Notes under the pieces: generated by a model
Told to the model about the DNA's origin: nothing
The model's input: only the letters and a program-made list of their open reading frames with translations
Databases searched by the model: none
Made by a program: the position numbers and the translations under genes
Shown: one piece after another, positions 17,481 to 27,033 of the stretch
How the letters are laid out: each line of letters starts with the position of its first letter
Position numbering within the stretch: position 1 is the stretch's first letter
Source: Nitrosomonas supralitoralis
GTDB lineage: Bacteria; Pseudomonadota; Gammaproteobacteria; Burkholderiales; Nitrosomonadaceae
Assembly: GCF_003011925.2 (NCBI RefSeq)
Contig: NZ_PXXU01000006.1
Location: 47,348 to 111,347, forward strand
Direction: 5' to 3'
DNA: 64,000 nucleotides

Positions 17481-17683
17481 TCTATTGCTAATTAATCCAT
17501 CGATTGTTTTGGTCGGTAAATAGTACCGATTTCCCTTTTTATTCATTAAATCTGTTCCGGGTGGATTCTGTTAACTTTGCAGACAGACAGTCCATACCAG
17601 GATGGGTTCTCCTTCGCAATCCAACGAATTACCCCTGACTGGCTTAGTCTGACATCTTATGTCGTCAATTCAGGAGGGTAACA

Positions 17684-18484
17684 ATGCAAGAAGCTATTGA
17701 TCATAAACAAAAAAGAACGCTGAGATTGGTTAAATCGGCTAATGTTATTCGCAATGAGCATAAACCTATGGTTGATTCTGAAGATTATTATAAGCAAGTA
17801 GAGAATTATGCTGAACAAATCCGTAAAACACGTAATGCTGATGAAATCATTCGAATTCTGGATGTGGTGCTTTCCGAGACTCGAGGATTGAAGTTTAGTG
17901 ATGAAGTTTTTGCTGCACAGGAACAGGTCAAACGAGCAGAACAGAAGATTGAATTATTGAAGGGTGAATTGGAGCAACTGAGAGAGCTCGTGCAGACAGA
18001 TCAAATGACGGGCGCATTCAATCGTCGTGGTCTTGATGAAATTTTTAAACGAGAGGCAGCGCGTGCAGACAGAAATGCGCAATCGCTGGGGGTAGTTCTT
18101 ATTGATCTGGATGATTTTAAGAGAATTAATGATGATTTTGGCCATCAATACGGAGATAGCGTATTAATCAACTTCGTCACCGTCGCGAAGGAAACATTAA
18201 GGCCTTCTGATATCGTCGCACGTTTTGGCGGGGAGGAATTTGTGATTTTATTGCCTGAAGTTGAGATAGCAGATGCATTAACTATTATTCAACGGTTACA
18301 AAATAATTTGGCAAAGAATTTCACTTTGCAAGTCGATAACCAATCAATGCCTATAACTTTTAGTGCTGGCGTTGCATTGCGTTCATTTGGGGAACATCAG
18401 AGTTCGGTGCTAAGTCGTGCTGATAAAGCGCTTTATCAAGCAAAGCAAACTGGGAAAAACCGAGCAATTCCTGCTTTGTGCTAA
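17684..18484 (+). CDS. Diguanylate cyclase, short paralogue
   Basis: 266 residues. Residues 30-105 are helical and align with residues of the larger neighbour just before its GGDEF domain; the GGDEF domain follows with DQMTGAFNRRG, GGEEF at 182-186 and the I-site RPSD. It looks like a duplicate of the C-terminal half of the preceding protein. The start has a strong AGGAGGG site. It is cytosolic and predicted active. Confidence 0.92.
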   Translation: MQEAIDHKQKRTLRLVKSANVIRNEHKPMVDSEDYYKQVENYAEQIRKTRNADEIIRILDVVLSETRGLKFSDEVFAAQEQVKRAEQKIELLKGELEQLRELVQTDQMTGAFNRRGLDEIFKREAARADRNAQSLGVVLIDLDDFKRINDDFGHQYGDSVLINFVTVAKETLRPSDIVARFGGEEFVILLPEVEIADALTIIQRLQNNLAKNFTLQVDNQSMPITFSAGVALRSFGEHQSSVLSRADKALYQAKQTGKNRAIPALC

Positions 18485-18559
18485 CTATGTACCTATGAAC
18501 TTTATGGAAAATAATTTATTTTCAAATAAATAAAACTCAAATAAGGTATCTAATTTGTA

Positions 18560-18640
18560 ATGAAGAAAGCTAAAGAAACAAATAAGAGAGCCGATGTTCT
18601 TGAACGTTTCTTTAAACGCTTGGTTAATATGGGGGAGTAA
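18560..18640 (+). CDS. Putative 26-residue leader peptide abutting the EAL-HDOD gene
   Basis: The frame begins MKKAKETNKRADVLERFF and ends NMGE with TAA at 18638-18640, directly followed by the ATG of the EAL-HDOD gene at 18641. The ribosome-binding site of that gene (GGGGGAG) lies inside the last codons of this frame, so translation of the small frame would couple to the larger one. It has only weak initiation signals of its own, so it may not be expressed. Confidence 0.3.
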   Translation: MKKAKETNKRADVLERFFKRLVNMGE

Positions 18641-19879
18641 ATGGAAGGTTTCTTTCTTGGACGGCAGCCTATTCTGGATCGTAATCAAAATCTAGTAGCC
18701 TTTGAATTACTGTTTAGGCAGGATGAGACTGATGAGAAAGCCAGTATTACTAATGATCTATCCGCGTCCGCAAATGTCATCATCAATGCTTATTGTCAAC
18801 TAGGCATCCAGAATGTATTGGGTAAACAGCGAGGTTTTATCAATGCGGATCCAGAATTAGTTATGAGCGACATTATTAGTCTATTGCCCAGCAAGCATGT
18901 TGTGCTCGAAATAAAAGAAACAGCAATTGTGACAGCAGAGTTTATGCAGCGATGTAAGGAGTTAAAACAGAAAGGATATCAATTTGCACTAGATAGTATC
19001 GTTGCAATGAATCAAAAGGTAGAGCAATTGCTACCATTGGTCAGTGTGGTTAAGGTAAATGTTCTTGAACTTGAGAAGGCTGAGCTTTCTAAACTTGTAG
19101 CTGAATTGAATCGTTGGCCAGTATTGCTATTAGCGCTAAAAGTGGAAAGTCGCGAACAGGAAAATTACTGTATGCAACTGGGGTTTCAGATGTTTCAAGG
19201 ATATTATTTTGCAAAACCTGAAGTGCTGACGGTAAAAAGAGCTGACCCAGGAAAACTATCGCTATTGAAATTATTGACATTAGTTATGGGTGATAGTGAT
19301 ATTGAAGAAATAGAGAAAGAGTTTAAGCATCAACCGGGATTAAGTTATAACTTAATGCGAATGGTAAATTCGGTGGCAAACGGGCTTCCGCAAAAAATCA
19401 ATTCCATAAAGCAGGCCATTATGATCATGGGGCGAAAGCAACTGCAGAGATGGGTGCAACTGTTACTTTATACGGCTGATCAGTCTAATGGAAATATGTC
19501 TAGTGCTTTAATGCAAACAGCAGCAGCTCGGGGCAAATTAATGGAATTAATCGCAGCAGTAGAACGTCCACATGATAAAACTCACCAAGAAAGAGCATTT
19601 ATGGTAGGGATATTATCCTTACTTGATGTGGTTCTTGGCATTGAGATGCAGCAAATTGTCGACAAGTTAGGCATTCCGGATGATATGAGCCAAGCATTAT
19701 TAGTTAGAGAAGGGCGTTTGGGTCATGAACTGAAGTTAATTGAAGCAAATGAAAAGGGTGAGGTAGCTGTTATTCAATTGATATTAGCTGGGCTTGGTTT
19801 TCTGAGTTTGAGTGAACTGGCGAATATCGAAATACAAGCAATTGGATGGGCTAATCGAATTGGTGAAGTTGCCAATTGA
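18641..19879 (+). CDS. EAL-HDOD protein with degenerate EAL domain
   Basis: 412 residues: an EAL-like domain (about 1-200) followed by an HDOD domain (about 205-400). The catalytic EAL motif is replaced by ELL at 22-24 (VAFELLFRQ). Remaining landmarks are INADPELV, LEIKET, ALDSI and FQGYYFAKP. Proteins of this architecture (YuxH type) are usually signalling adaptors that do not hydrolyse c-di-GMP; I predict the same here. It ends the c-di-GMP gene group and precedes the chemotaxis genes. Confidence 0.88.
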   Translation: MEGFFLGRQPILDRNQNLVAFELLFRQDETDEKASITNDLSASANVIINAYCQLGIQNVLGKQRGFINADPELVMSDIISLLPSKHVVLEIKETAIVTAEFMQRCKELKQKGYQFALDSIVAMNQKVEQLLPLVSVVKVNVLELEKAELSKLVAELNRWPVLLLALKVESREQENYCMQLGFQMFQGYYFAKPEVLTVKRADPGKLSLLKLLTLVMGDSDIEEIEKEFKHQPGLSYNLMRMVNSVANGLPQKINSIKQAIMIMGRKQLQRWVQLLLYTADQSNGNMSSALMQTAAARGKLMELIAAVERPHDKTHQERAFMVGILSLLDVVLGIEMQQIVDKLGIPDDMSQALLVREGRLGHELKLIEANEKGEVAVIQLILAGLGFLSLSELANIEIQAIGWANRIGEVAN

Positions 19880-20227
19880 TTAAACAGCCTGTGTAAGTCA
19901 AATATAATTTTAAATCTGAGAATTGATATATAACTAATTCGTTCTGCGTGATGTTTTATATATGGCAAGAAATTCTGCCGAAATATTTATTTTGTTCATG
20001 ACGGTTGATGACATGTTACTTGCTGCGTAGCTTGTATGCAGTTATTACTTGAATCCGCCTTGTTTAATGTTAAAAGGTTTTAATGCGACAAAGATTTACC
20101 TGGTTATGTTTTTAAGCCCAGGAGTCTGCCAAATTCTGCGTATAGATCTTTACATAAACAATATGTTATATACATTGAGTGATAGTATTAATAGCCTTGA
20201 ATAAAATTAGTAACGAGGAAAAAAGTT
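19880..20227. other. Intergenic region before the chemotaxis cluster
   Basis: About 350 AT-rich bases. No sigma-28 consensus and no gene was recognised. A promoter for the chemotaxis run should lie here. Confidence 0.4.
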
Positions 20228-20812
20228 ATGACTGAACTGCGATCAGTTAGTGGCAAGCCTGATAAAAAAATTGAAGATAAATTAATGCTGGAAGATAAGG
20301 AAGAAGTTATCTGTGATAGCGCAGTCGATGAATACTTTTTGGGTATCAAAGGAGACTTAAATCAAGCCGATAGATTAGTGAGTGATGCAGTCAATAATTT
20401 AGTTATTAACTTTAGATGTATAGATGAATTAACAAAATCTTATCATGAGTTGGTTTTAGCGATTGAAAAAATGACCCTTTCTGAAGGATGTGGCTCTATC
20501 ACTGGATTATTGGAGAAACAAATGGTTATTGCTAATCGAATTGAGCAAGAACTAGAAATGGCAATCATTTCGTTGCAATTCGGAGATCTAGTATCACAAT
20601 TACTCGCACACACTTCACGTCAAGTAAAAATGTTAAACGTTGAATTGGAATGTTTTGATAGGCAAGGCGATTGGCAGGGAAAAACTGAAAAGAAGACCAT
20701 TGATTCAATACACTCAGCAGTTTCTAAAGCAGTTAATGTAGTAAAGAATAAAAGCAGAGATAAACCAGTTGTGCAGCAAGGTATGCAGATGGGAGATATT
20801 GATATTTTTTAA
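20228..20812 (+). CDS. Chemotaxis-cluster helical protein with CheZ-like features
   Basis: 194 residues, mostly amphipathic helices (about 40-135), with ISLQFGDLVSQLLAHTSRQV near 124-143 and an isolated acidic-hydrophobic end, MQMGDIDIF. The helical hairpin plus a detached C-terminal peptide is how CheZ is built, where the tail docks on CheY. The sequence identity to CheZ is not evident, and the catalytic region of CheZ cannot be located, so CheY-P phosphatase activity is only a hypothesis. AACGAGGAAA precedes the ATG. It leads the cheY-cheA run, about 65 bases before cheY. Confidence 0.6.
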   Translation: MTELRSVSGKPDKKIEDKLMLEDKEEVICDSAVDEYFLGIKGDLNQADRLVSDAVNNLVINFRCIDELTKSYHELVLAIEKMTLSEGCGSITGLLEKQMVIANRIEQELEMAIISLQFGDLVSQLLAHTSRQVKMLNVELECFDRQGDWQGKTEKKTIDSIHSAVSKAVNVVKNKSRDKPVVQQGMQMGDIDIF

Positions 20813-20877
20813 CATAATGGTAGGTGCAAAAATTTTTATCAAGAAAATTAGTTATATCAGTAGGAGGATTAAAGTAA

Positions 20878-21243
20878 ATGATTAAGACGATACTTGCAGT
20901 GGATGATTCTGCATCAATCCGGCAAATGGTTGCTTTTACGCTTAAAGGGGCAGGTTATGAGGTCATTCAAGCTGTTGATGGTCAGGATGCATTAGATAAA
21001 GCTAATTCTCATCAGGTTAATCTCGTTTTAACCGATATTAATATGCCACGCATGGATGGGTTAAAACTACTGGAGCTGTTACGAAAATTAGCACAATACA
21101 AAAATATTCCTATCTTGATACTGACTACAGAATCTGGCGATGAAATCAAAGCTAAAGGCAGAGCCGCAGGGGCAACCGGTTGGTTAGTGAAGCCGTTTGA
21201 TCCCAAACGACTACTGGAAGTAATCGGCAAAGTTATTAGTTAG
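20878..21243 (+). CDS. cheY: Chemotaxis response regulator CheY
   Basis: 121 residues, a single receiver domain. It has the acidic pair DD at 9-10, phospho-acceptor Asp53 in LVLTDINMPRMDG, the Thr in LTTESGD and the Lys in WLVKPFDP. It should carry phosphate from CheA to the flagellar switch or act as a phosphate sink. AGGAGG precedes the start. It lies directly upstream of cheA. Confidence 0.93.
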   Translation: MIKTILAVDDSASIRQMVAFTLKGAGYEVIQAVDGQDALDKANSHQVNLVLTDINMPRMDGLKLLELLRKLAQYKNIPILILTTESGDEIKAKGRAAGATGWLVKPFDPKRLLEVIGKVIS

Positions 21244-21380
21244 AAAGTAATATTGTCAATCAAATTGTTAGTGCTAAATAATTGTATAATTTCATTGGGT
21301 TAAAGTTTTTTTTGTGTCTATTATTCAGCTGCTTTCTTTAAAGCGCTAGCCGAACAATTCAACTTGAAATAAGGCTTTCT

Positions 21381-23534
21381 ATGAGTACAGATCTCGAACA
21401 GTTTTATGAAATATTTTTTGAGGAGTCCTCAGAATTACTTGCGGACATGGAGGCATGCTTACTTAGACTTGATGTGAATTCACCGGATTTGGAAGATTTA
21501 AACGCAATTTTTCGTGCTGCTCATTCTATTAAAGGTGGGGCGGGTACATTTGGTTTTGCAGATATGACGGAGATGACGCATATGTTGGAAACACTACTTG
21601 ATAGACTACGCAGGGGAGAACTTAAAGTACGTAGCGAGATGGTCGATGCATTTTTGAAAGCCGGAGATGTCATCAAAGCACAATTGGCCGGGCATCGTGG
21701 AGAAGGACAAGCTGATCCCGCTGTTGCTGAGTCAGTGTGTGAGGAGCTTAAGAAACTAAGTGAGGATTCGCAGGAAGCCGTTTTAGTAGTTGATACAATG
21801 GCTACTAATTTTGATACTCAAGCTAATTCAATGCCGCAAGCAAATGATGTTGCACAACTGAATTTTAATATCGAGTTTTCCGGTACGGACTTGAATAGTG
21901 CAACAATTGAGAATTTACTTGCTAATCTGAAGGGACTGGGAAGTCTGGAAAATCTTACACCTGAAAATTCAGAGGGCCGTTATAAATTAGCGCTGACCAC
22001 GAGTAATAGTGAAGAAGATGTTTGGGAGAATTTGGCTTTCTTAGTTGATCCTGCAAGTCTTAAAATTGAAACGATTCCGTTTGATAACGCGCGGGCCAGA
22101 GTAGCAACAGAAGTCGGGTTCCTAAATGAATCAGTCAGCAATGCTGAATTTTTAGTAGCAGAAGATGAATTAACGTGTGCGTTGCCCCCTGCTCCTGGTT
22201 ATGGATTTTTCCCTGGAGCGCCCGCGGCACCAAAAGATATAGAAGATTCGGAAACTAATTCGAGAAAGACGCAATTGCATAATGCAAGCAATAGCAAAAG
22301 TGAACCTCAACTTTTACCGACTAAATCATCTGGTAAAGCCAATGTAGCAACTTCTGCTAGTGAAACTTCGTCGATCAGAGTCAGTATAGAGAGAGTTGAT
22401 CAAATGATTAATCTGGTTGGAGAATTAGTAATTACGCAAGCAATGCTTACACAAACCGCATCTCAATACGATCCAGTACTTTTTGAAAAACTGCATAGCG
22501 GAATGAGTCAATTAGAGCGAAATACGCGAGATTTGCAAGAATCCGTGATGTCAATCCGTATGATGCCAATCAGTTTTGTATTTAGCAGATATCCACGAGT
22601 TGTCCGTGATTTGGCAGCGAAACTGAATAAACGAGTGGAGTTGAAGACTGTTGGTGAGAATACAGAACTTGATAAAGGGCTAATCGAAAAAATTGCTGAT
22701 CCCTTAACTCACTTAGTCAGAAATAGTCTGGATCATGGTATAGAAGTGGCGGAGAAACGTATAGCGGCCGGTAAGCCCGCACAGGGCACAATAACACTTC
22801 GAGCTTTTCATCAGGGAGGGAGTATTGTTATCGAGGTTAGCGATGATGGCGCAGGATTAAATAAAGAGAAAATTCTTGCTAAAGCAAAAGAACGCGGCTT
22901 ACCTGTGCATGATGGAATGACTGATCAGGAAGTCTGGTTACTGATATTTGAAGCCGGCTTTTCAACAGCAGATCAAGTTACAGATGTGTCTGGCCGTGGT
23001 GTCGGCATGGATGTGGTGAAACGCAATATACAAAGTCTGGGTGGGCGTATCGACATTGAGTCGGCTTTTGGAGTTGGTACGCGTATATCCATTCGCCTAC
23101 CACTCACGCTCGCCATACTTGATGGATTGTCTGTGGTTGTTGGGGATCAAATGTTTATTGTGCCGTTAAATTATATAACCGAGTCATTGCAACCGACAGC
23201 TACCGATATTAAAACAGTGAGTGGGCAAGGGCGTGTAGTGCAAGTGCGAGGTGAATATCTCCCAGTGATTGCATTACATGAGTTTTTCAATTTGCGTCCT
23301 AACGTAACAGAGATTCATAAAGGAATTCTTGTGATCCTTGAGGCAGAGGGGCATAAAGCGGCATTATTTGTGGATGATTTGGTTGGACAACACCAGGTTG
23401 TTATCAAGAGTCTTGAAAGTAATTACCGCAGAGTTCAGGGCGTTTCAGGTGCGACTATTATGGGGGATGGTAAAGTGGCACTTATTCTTGATACCGCAGC
23501 TTTAGTAATGGCATCACAGCAGGAACTTGTATAG
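21381..23534 (+). CDS. cheA: Chemotaxis histidine kinase CheA
   Basis: 717 residues. Hpt domain at the N-terminus with phospho-site His48 in RAAHSIKGGAGTFGF; a second region (about 150-230) with NFNIEFSG...LANLKGLGSLENL resembling the CheY-binding P2-type or regulatory domain; a linker; the dimerisation domain starting SIRVSIERVDQMINLVGELVITQ; the HATPase domain with LTHLVRNSLDHGIE, DDGAGLN and DVSGRGVGMDVV; and a C-terminal CheW-like domain. Everything needed for activity is present. No cheW or receptor gene is in the cluster. Confidence 0.96.
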   Translation: MSTDLEQFYEIFFEESSELLADMEACLLRLDVNSPDLEDLNAIFRAAHSIKGGAGTFGFADMTEMTHMLETLLDRLRRGELKVRSEMVDAFLKAGDVIKAQLAGHRGEGQADPAVAESVCEELKKLSEDSQEAVLVVDTMATNFDTQANSMPQANDVAQLNFNIEFSGTDLNSATIENLLANLKGLGSLENLTPENSEGRYKLALTTSNSEEDVWENLAFLVDPASLKIETIPFDNARARVATEVGFLNESVSNAEFLVAEDELTCALPPAPGYGFFPGAPAAPKDIEDSETNSRKTQLHNASNSKSEPQLLPTKSSGKANVATSASETSSIRVSIERVDQMINLVGELVITQAMLTQTASQYDPVLFEKLHSGMSQLERNTRDLQESVMSIRMMPISFVFSRYPRVVRDLAAKLNKRVELKTVGENTELDKGLIEKIADPLTHLVRNSLDHGIEVAEKRIAAGKPAQGTITLRAFHQGGSIVIEVSDDGAGLNKEKILAKAKERGLPVHDGMTDQEVWLLIFEAGFSTADQVTDVSGRGVGMDVVKRNIQSLGGRIDIESAFGVGTRISIRLPLTLAILDGLSVVVGDQMFIVPLNYITESLQPTATDIKTVSGQGRVVQVRGEYLPVIALHEFFNLRPNVTEIHKGILVILEAEGHKAALFVDDLVGQHQVVIKSLESNYRRVQGVSGATIMGDGKVALILDTAALVMASQQELV

Positions 23535-23743
23535 GAGAAGGCTTATTAAGGGATGCGCGCCAAAACGAGTGACACGAATTTTGTACCCGCATGCGTTCCT
23601 CGTATTCTCGATAAAATGAATTGTACTAGGCTCCGGCTTAATATGGGCGTTGCTTTTGTCAAAGAATTGAGCTTACGCTCAATGTTTTGTGATGCTTGAA
23701 ATAGTTCTGAAGTTGGTATCTTCTCTTGCTTGTGGATGGGTAA

Positions 23744-24601
23744 ATGGAATTAATTACTGATATTGAAGAAAACTCTGAAAGTAAAACGCGAGAATATACT
23801 TTTACTCAGGCTGATTTTGAGCGAGTTAGAAAGCTGATATATAAACATGCGGGTATTTCACTTTCTACAGGTAAGCAGAACATGGTTTACAGTCGACTTG
23901 CCAGGCGACTGCGTGCGACTGGATTTGATAACTTTGATGAATACTTGGATTACTTAGAACGTGAAAACCCGGAAGAATGGGAGGCATTTACAAATGCCCT
24001 GACTACAAATCTTACGGCTTTTTTTCGTGAGCAGCATCATTTTCCCATTCTTGAGAAACATATTGTACAACGCAAAAATCAAAATAAAATTCAACTTTGG
24101 TGCAGTGCGTCGTCTACAGGTGAAGAACCCTATTCAATAGCTATGGCAATGATACAGGCATTTAAGTCTTTTACTCCGCCAGTTCATATTTTGGCGACGG
24201 ACTTAGATACTGATGTGCTCGCAAAAGCGCAAATGGGTATTTATCCACAGGAAAAGTTAGAAAAAATTTCTAAAGAGAAACTTAAACAGTTCTTTCTGAG
24301 AGGTAAAGGTTCTCATGCTGGATCGGCAAGAGTACGTCCCGAGTTACGAAATATGATTACATTCCGTCAATTGAATTTGCTCGACGAGAAGTGGCTGATT
24401 AGAGGCCCATTTGATGCGATATTTTGCCGCAATGTAATGATTTATTTTGATAAACAGACACAATACAAAATTCTCAAGAAATTCGTTCCTTTGCTGGCTT
24501 CTGATGGATTGTTGTTTGCCGGTCATTCCGAAAGTTTTCAACATGCTAATGATTTATTTAAGTTGCGTGAGAAAACAGTTTATGAGCTAGCTATTCGGTA
24601 G
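23744..24601 (+). CDS. cheR: Chemotaxis methyltransferase CheR
   Basis: 285 residues: the N-terminal helical CheR domain (FTQADFERVRKLIYKHAGISL) and the SAM-binding domain with QLWCSASSTGEEPYSIAM, ATDLDTDVLAKA, and IFCRNVMIYFD. It methylates glutamates of chemoreceptors. The gap of about 210 bases after cheA contains only a doubtful 48-codon frame at 23553. Confidence 0.95.
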   Translation: MELITDIEENSESKTREYTFTQADFERVRKLIYKHAGISLSTGKQNMVYSRLARRLRATGFDNFDEYLDYLERENPEEWEAFTNALTTNLTAFFREQHHFPILEKHIVQRKNQNKIQLWCSASSTGEEPYSIAMAMIQAFKSFTPPVHILATDLDTDVLAKAQMGIYPQEKLEKISKEKLKQFFLRGKGSHAGSARVRPELRNMITFRQLNLLDEKWLIRGPFDAIFCRNVMIYFDKQTQYKILKKFVPLLASDGLLFAGHSESFQHANDLFKLREKTVYELAIR

Positions 24602-24611
24602 AGGTGATCAT

Positions 24612-25223
24612 ATGAGTGAGATCCTTGATGAGCAAGTAGCGAGCAATTTATATTTTGACAAAAGTTTTAACCACCAAGCTGTCAAATTGTTACCGGGCGA
24701 ATATTATGTTACCGATAAAGACATGCTCTTGGTAACAGTGCTTGGTTCTTGTGTTGCAGCTTGTATACGTGACTGTTATAGCGGTATCGGTGGTATGAAT
24801 CATTTTATGCTTCCGGATGGTGGTGCGGACGTGGGTAGCCCTTTGAATGCTTCAGCTCGCTATGGTACGTATGCGATGGAAATACTGATTAACCAATTGC
24901 TAAAATTGGGCGCCCGTCGGTGTAACCTTGAAGCCAAAGTGTTCGGCGGTGGTAATGTTTTGGATGGGCTAACGGTTGCAAATGTAGGTCAAAGAAATGC
25001 AGATTTTGTTTTAAAGTTTTTACAAACCGAAAGAATAAGAATTGTGGCTCAAGATTTAGTTGATATATTTCCACGCAAAGTCTATTTTTTCCCAAAAAAT
25101 AGCAAAGTAATGGTGAAAAAATTGCGAAATATTCGTAACACCACCATTTCTGATCGCGAAAAGGAATATAGACAACGTTTACACAAAGTAGATAGTGGCG
25201 GAGATGTGGAATTATTTTCTTAG
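24612..25223 (+). CDS. cheD: Chemoreceptor glutamine deamidase CheD
   Basis: 203 residues. It has the catalytic Cys in LGSCVAACIRD and the His in GGMNHFMLPDGG, with KVFGGGNV in the core. It deamidates receptor glutamines and cooperates with CheR and CheB. GAGGTG precedes the ATG, which lies 10 bases after the cheR stop. Confidence 0.95.
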   Translation: MSEILDEQVASNLYFDKSFNHQAVKLLPGEYYVTDKDMLLVTVLGSCVAACIRDCYSGIGGMNHFMLPDGGADVGSPLNASARYGTYAMEILINQLLKLGARRCNLEAKVFGGGNVLDGLTVANVGQRNADFVLKFLQTERIRIVAQDLVDIFPRKVYFFPKNSKVMVKKLRNIRNTTISDREKEYRQRLHKVDSGGDVELFS

Positions 25224-25260
25224 GATAAGTCTGCTTATTGAATTGCATTGAGTGCTTATA

Positions 25261-26340
25261 ATGAAAAAAATCTCGGTTCTAGTCGTTGATGATTCAGCAC
25301 TAATTCGTAAGTTATTGAGCGAAATTATTAATAACCAGCCGGATATGGAAGTCATTGGGGTCGCAGCTGATCCTCTGGCAGCACGCGAAATGATCCGAGC
25401 CAGGAATCCTGATGTGCTGACATTGGATGTTGAAATGCCTAAAATGGATGGGATTGATTTTCTGGAGAAATTGATGCGATTGAGGCCCATGCCGGTTGTC
25501 ATGGTTTCAACTTTAACCGAAAGAGGTTCGGATGTAACTTTTCGTGCACTTGAGTTAGGTGCAGTTGATTTCGTGTCTAAACCTAAACTGGATATTGTGT
25601 CTGGATTGAAAGAGTATAGCAGTGAAATTGCAAATAAAATCCGTATAGCGAAATCAGCTAGATTTAAGCGACATTTGCCTTTGTCAGTTACAAAAAGCGC
25701 TACTGCAGATGCGGTTCTGCCAGTCATGTTAAATCATATTTCTTCGACCGAAAAGTTAATTATAGTAGGTGCTTCTACCGGCGGTACAGAGGCGATAAAA
25801 GAATTTCTGATGCACATGCCACCTGATTCACCGGGTATACTTGTTACTCAACACATGCCAGAGGGGTTCACTAAGTCATTTGCCCATCGGATGAATAGCC
25901 TATGCAAGATATCGGTAGTTGAAGCGGAGGGGGGGGAAAGAATATTACCAGGCCATGCTTACATTGCCCCAGGTCATTCACATTTATTGCTTAAGCGCAG
26001 TGGCGCAAATTATATGACCGAATTGAATCATGGTGAGCCAGTGAGTCGACATCGACCATCTGTTGATGTATTATTTCGATCAGCCGCAAATTTTGCAGGT
26101 AAAAATGCGATTGGTGTGATTCTGACGGGCATGGGAAAAGATGGCGCTGCAGGAATGTTGGAAATGCACCGGGCAGGAGCCTATAATTTTGCTCAAGATG
26201 AAGCTAGCTGTGTTGTTTTTGGGATGCCAAAAGAAGCTATTGCAGCGGGTGGTGTTAATGAGGTTGTATCATTAAAAGATATGGCCAGATGTGTTCTGAC
26301 AAAATTATCCAATATGGGGTCGCATGGTAACCGCATTTAG
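25261..26340 (+). CDS. cheB: Chemotaxis methylesterase/response regulator CheB
   Basis: 359 residues from the ATG. Receiver domain with Asp56 in [12 protein letters not shown], a linker, then the methylesterase domain with the catalytic Ser in [10 protein letters not shown], the His in TQHMPEGF and the Asp in LTGMGKDG. It removes receptor methyl groups when phosphorylated by CheA. A GTG three codons upstream (25252) is an alternative start. The gene completes the adaptation set cheR-cheD-cheB. Confidence 0.95.
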   Translation: MKKISVLVVDDSALIRKLLSEIINNQPDMEVIGVAADPLAAREMIRARNPDVLTLDVEMPKMDGIDFLEKLMRLRPMPVVMVSTLTERGSDVTFRALELGAVDFVSKPKLDIVSGLKEYSSEIANKIRIAKSARFKRHLPLSVTKSATADAVLPVMLNHISSTEKLIIVGASTGGTEAIKEFLMHMPPDSPGILVTQHMPEGFTKSFAHRMNSLCKISVVEAEGGERILPGHAYIAPGHSHLLLKRSGANYMTELNHGEPVSRHRPSVDVLFRSAANFAGKNAIGVILTGMGKDGAAGMLEMHRAGAYNFAQDEASCVVFGMPKEAIAAGGVNEVVSLKDMARCVLTKLSNMGSHGNRI

Positions 26341-26393
26341 CATGCGCTAGCTCCAGGTTTTGATTTGGGGTAAAAGAAAAAAGTACATTACCA

Positions 26394-26888
26394 ATGAAAA
26401 GATCTTTTTTCCTACTTACTATTTTTATTTGTCTCAGTTTTATAGTTAGCTGTGGATCAATCCAGGAACGAAATGTTTCCCAATCTAATTATCGTATTGC
26501 GACCAATAAACCCCTGGATCCCAGCTACATGCGAAAAGTACTCTATTCTCATTATAATGAATGGCAAGGCGTGCGCTATCAATATGGTGGGCTTAGCCAA
26601 CGTGGAATTGATTGCTCAGGTTTTGTGCATCTGACATTTAAATCAAAGCTAGGCACACATTTGCCTAGAACGACATGGATGCAGGCGAAAGTTGGGAGAG
26701 AAGTAAGAAAAAATGAGCTGAAAACTGGAGATTTGGTGTTCTTTAGAACTGGTAAAGCTTCAAATCATGTAGGAATTTATCTGGAGGGGAATAAGTTCTT
26801 GCATGTATCTCAAAAGAAAGGCGTCACAATATCACGACTTGATCATATCTATTGGAAATCCAATTACTGGAAATCCGTTCGTATCTAA
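26394..26888 (+). CDS. NlpC/P60-family lipoprotein
   Basis: 164 residues. The lipoprotein signal ends FIVSCGS with Cys20 lipidated. The NlpC/P60 domain follows, with the catalytic Cys in GIDCSGFVH, the His in SNHVGIYL and a third polar site near HVS. Such enzymes cut peptidoglycan stem peptides in the periplasm. It resembles the Spr/NlpC type. It stands downstream of cheB on the same strand, about 50 bases away, but no functional link is shown. Confidence 0.9.
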   Translation: MKRSFFLLTIFICLSFIVSCGSIQERNVSQSNYRIATNKPLDPSYMRKVLYSHYNEWQGVRYQYGGLSQRGIDCSGFVHLTFKSKLGTHLPRTTWMQAKVGREVRKNELKTGDLVFFRTGKASNHVGIYLEGNKFLHVSQKKGVTISRLDHIYWKSNYWKSVRI

Positions 26889-27033
26889 ATTAGAAATAAA
26901 ATTGCATTAGTTTCCTTTTTATAGTTTGGCTTATTAACATGAGCTGGGAGCGAGAATCTCCTTTGGCAATTTCTTCTTGGTTCTGAACATAAGTATGTAA
27001 CATGTAATCTGCACTTTATTGCAAGGAAATAAA

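Noticed and set aside
17481..17683. Possible c-di-GMP riboswitch before the short GGDEF gene
   Set aside because: The region lacks the conserved GEMM core and its two paired helices; only small hairpins are visible.
23553..23699. 48-codon frame between cheA and cheR
   Set aside because: The only nearby purine-rich site is badly spaced, and the encoded sequence shows no resemblance to CheW or any chemotaxis protein.
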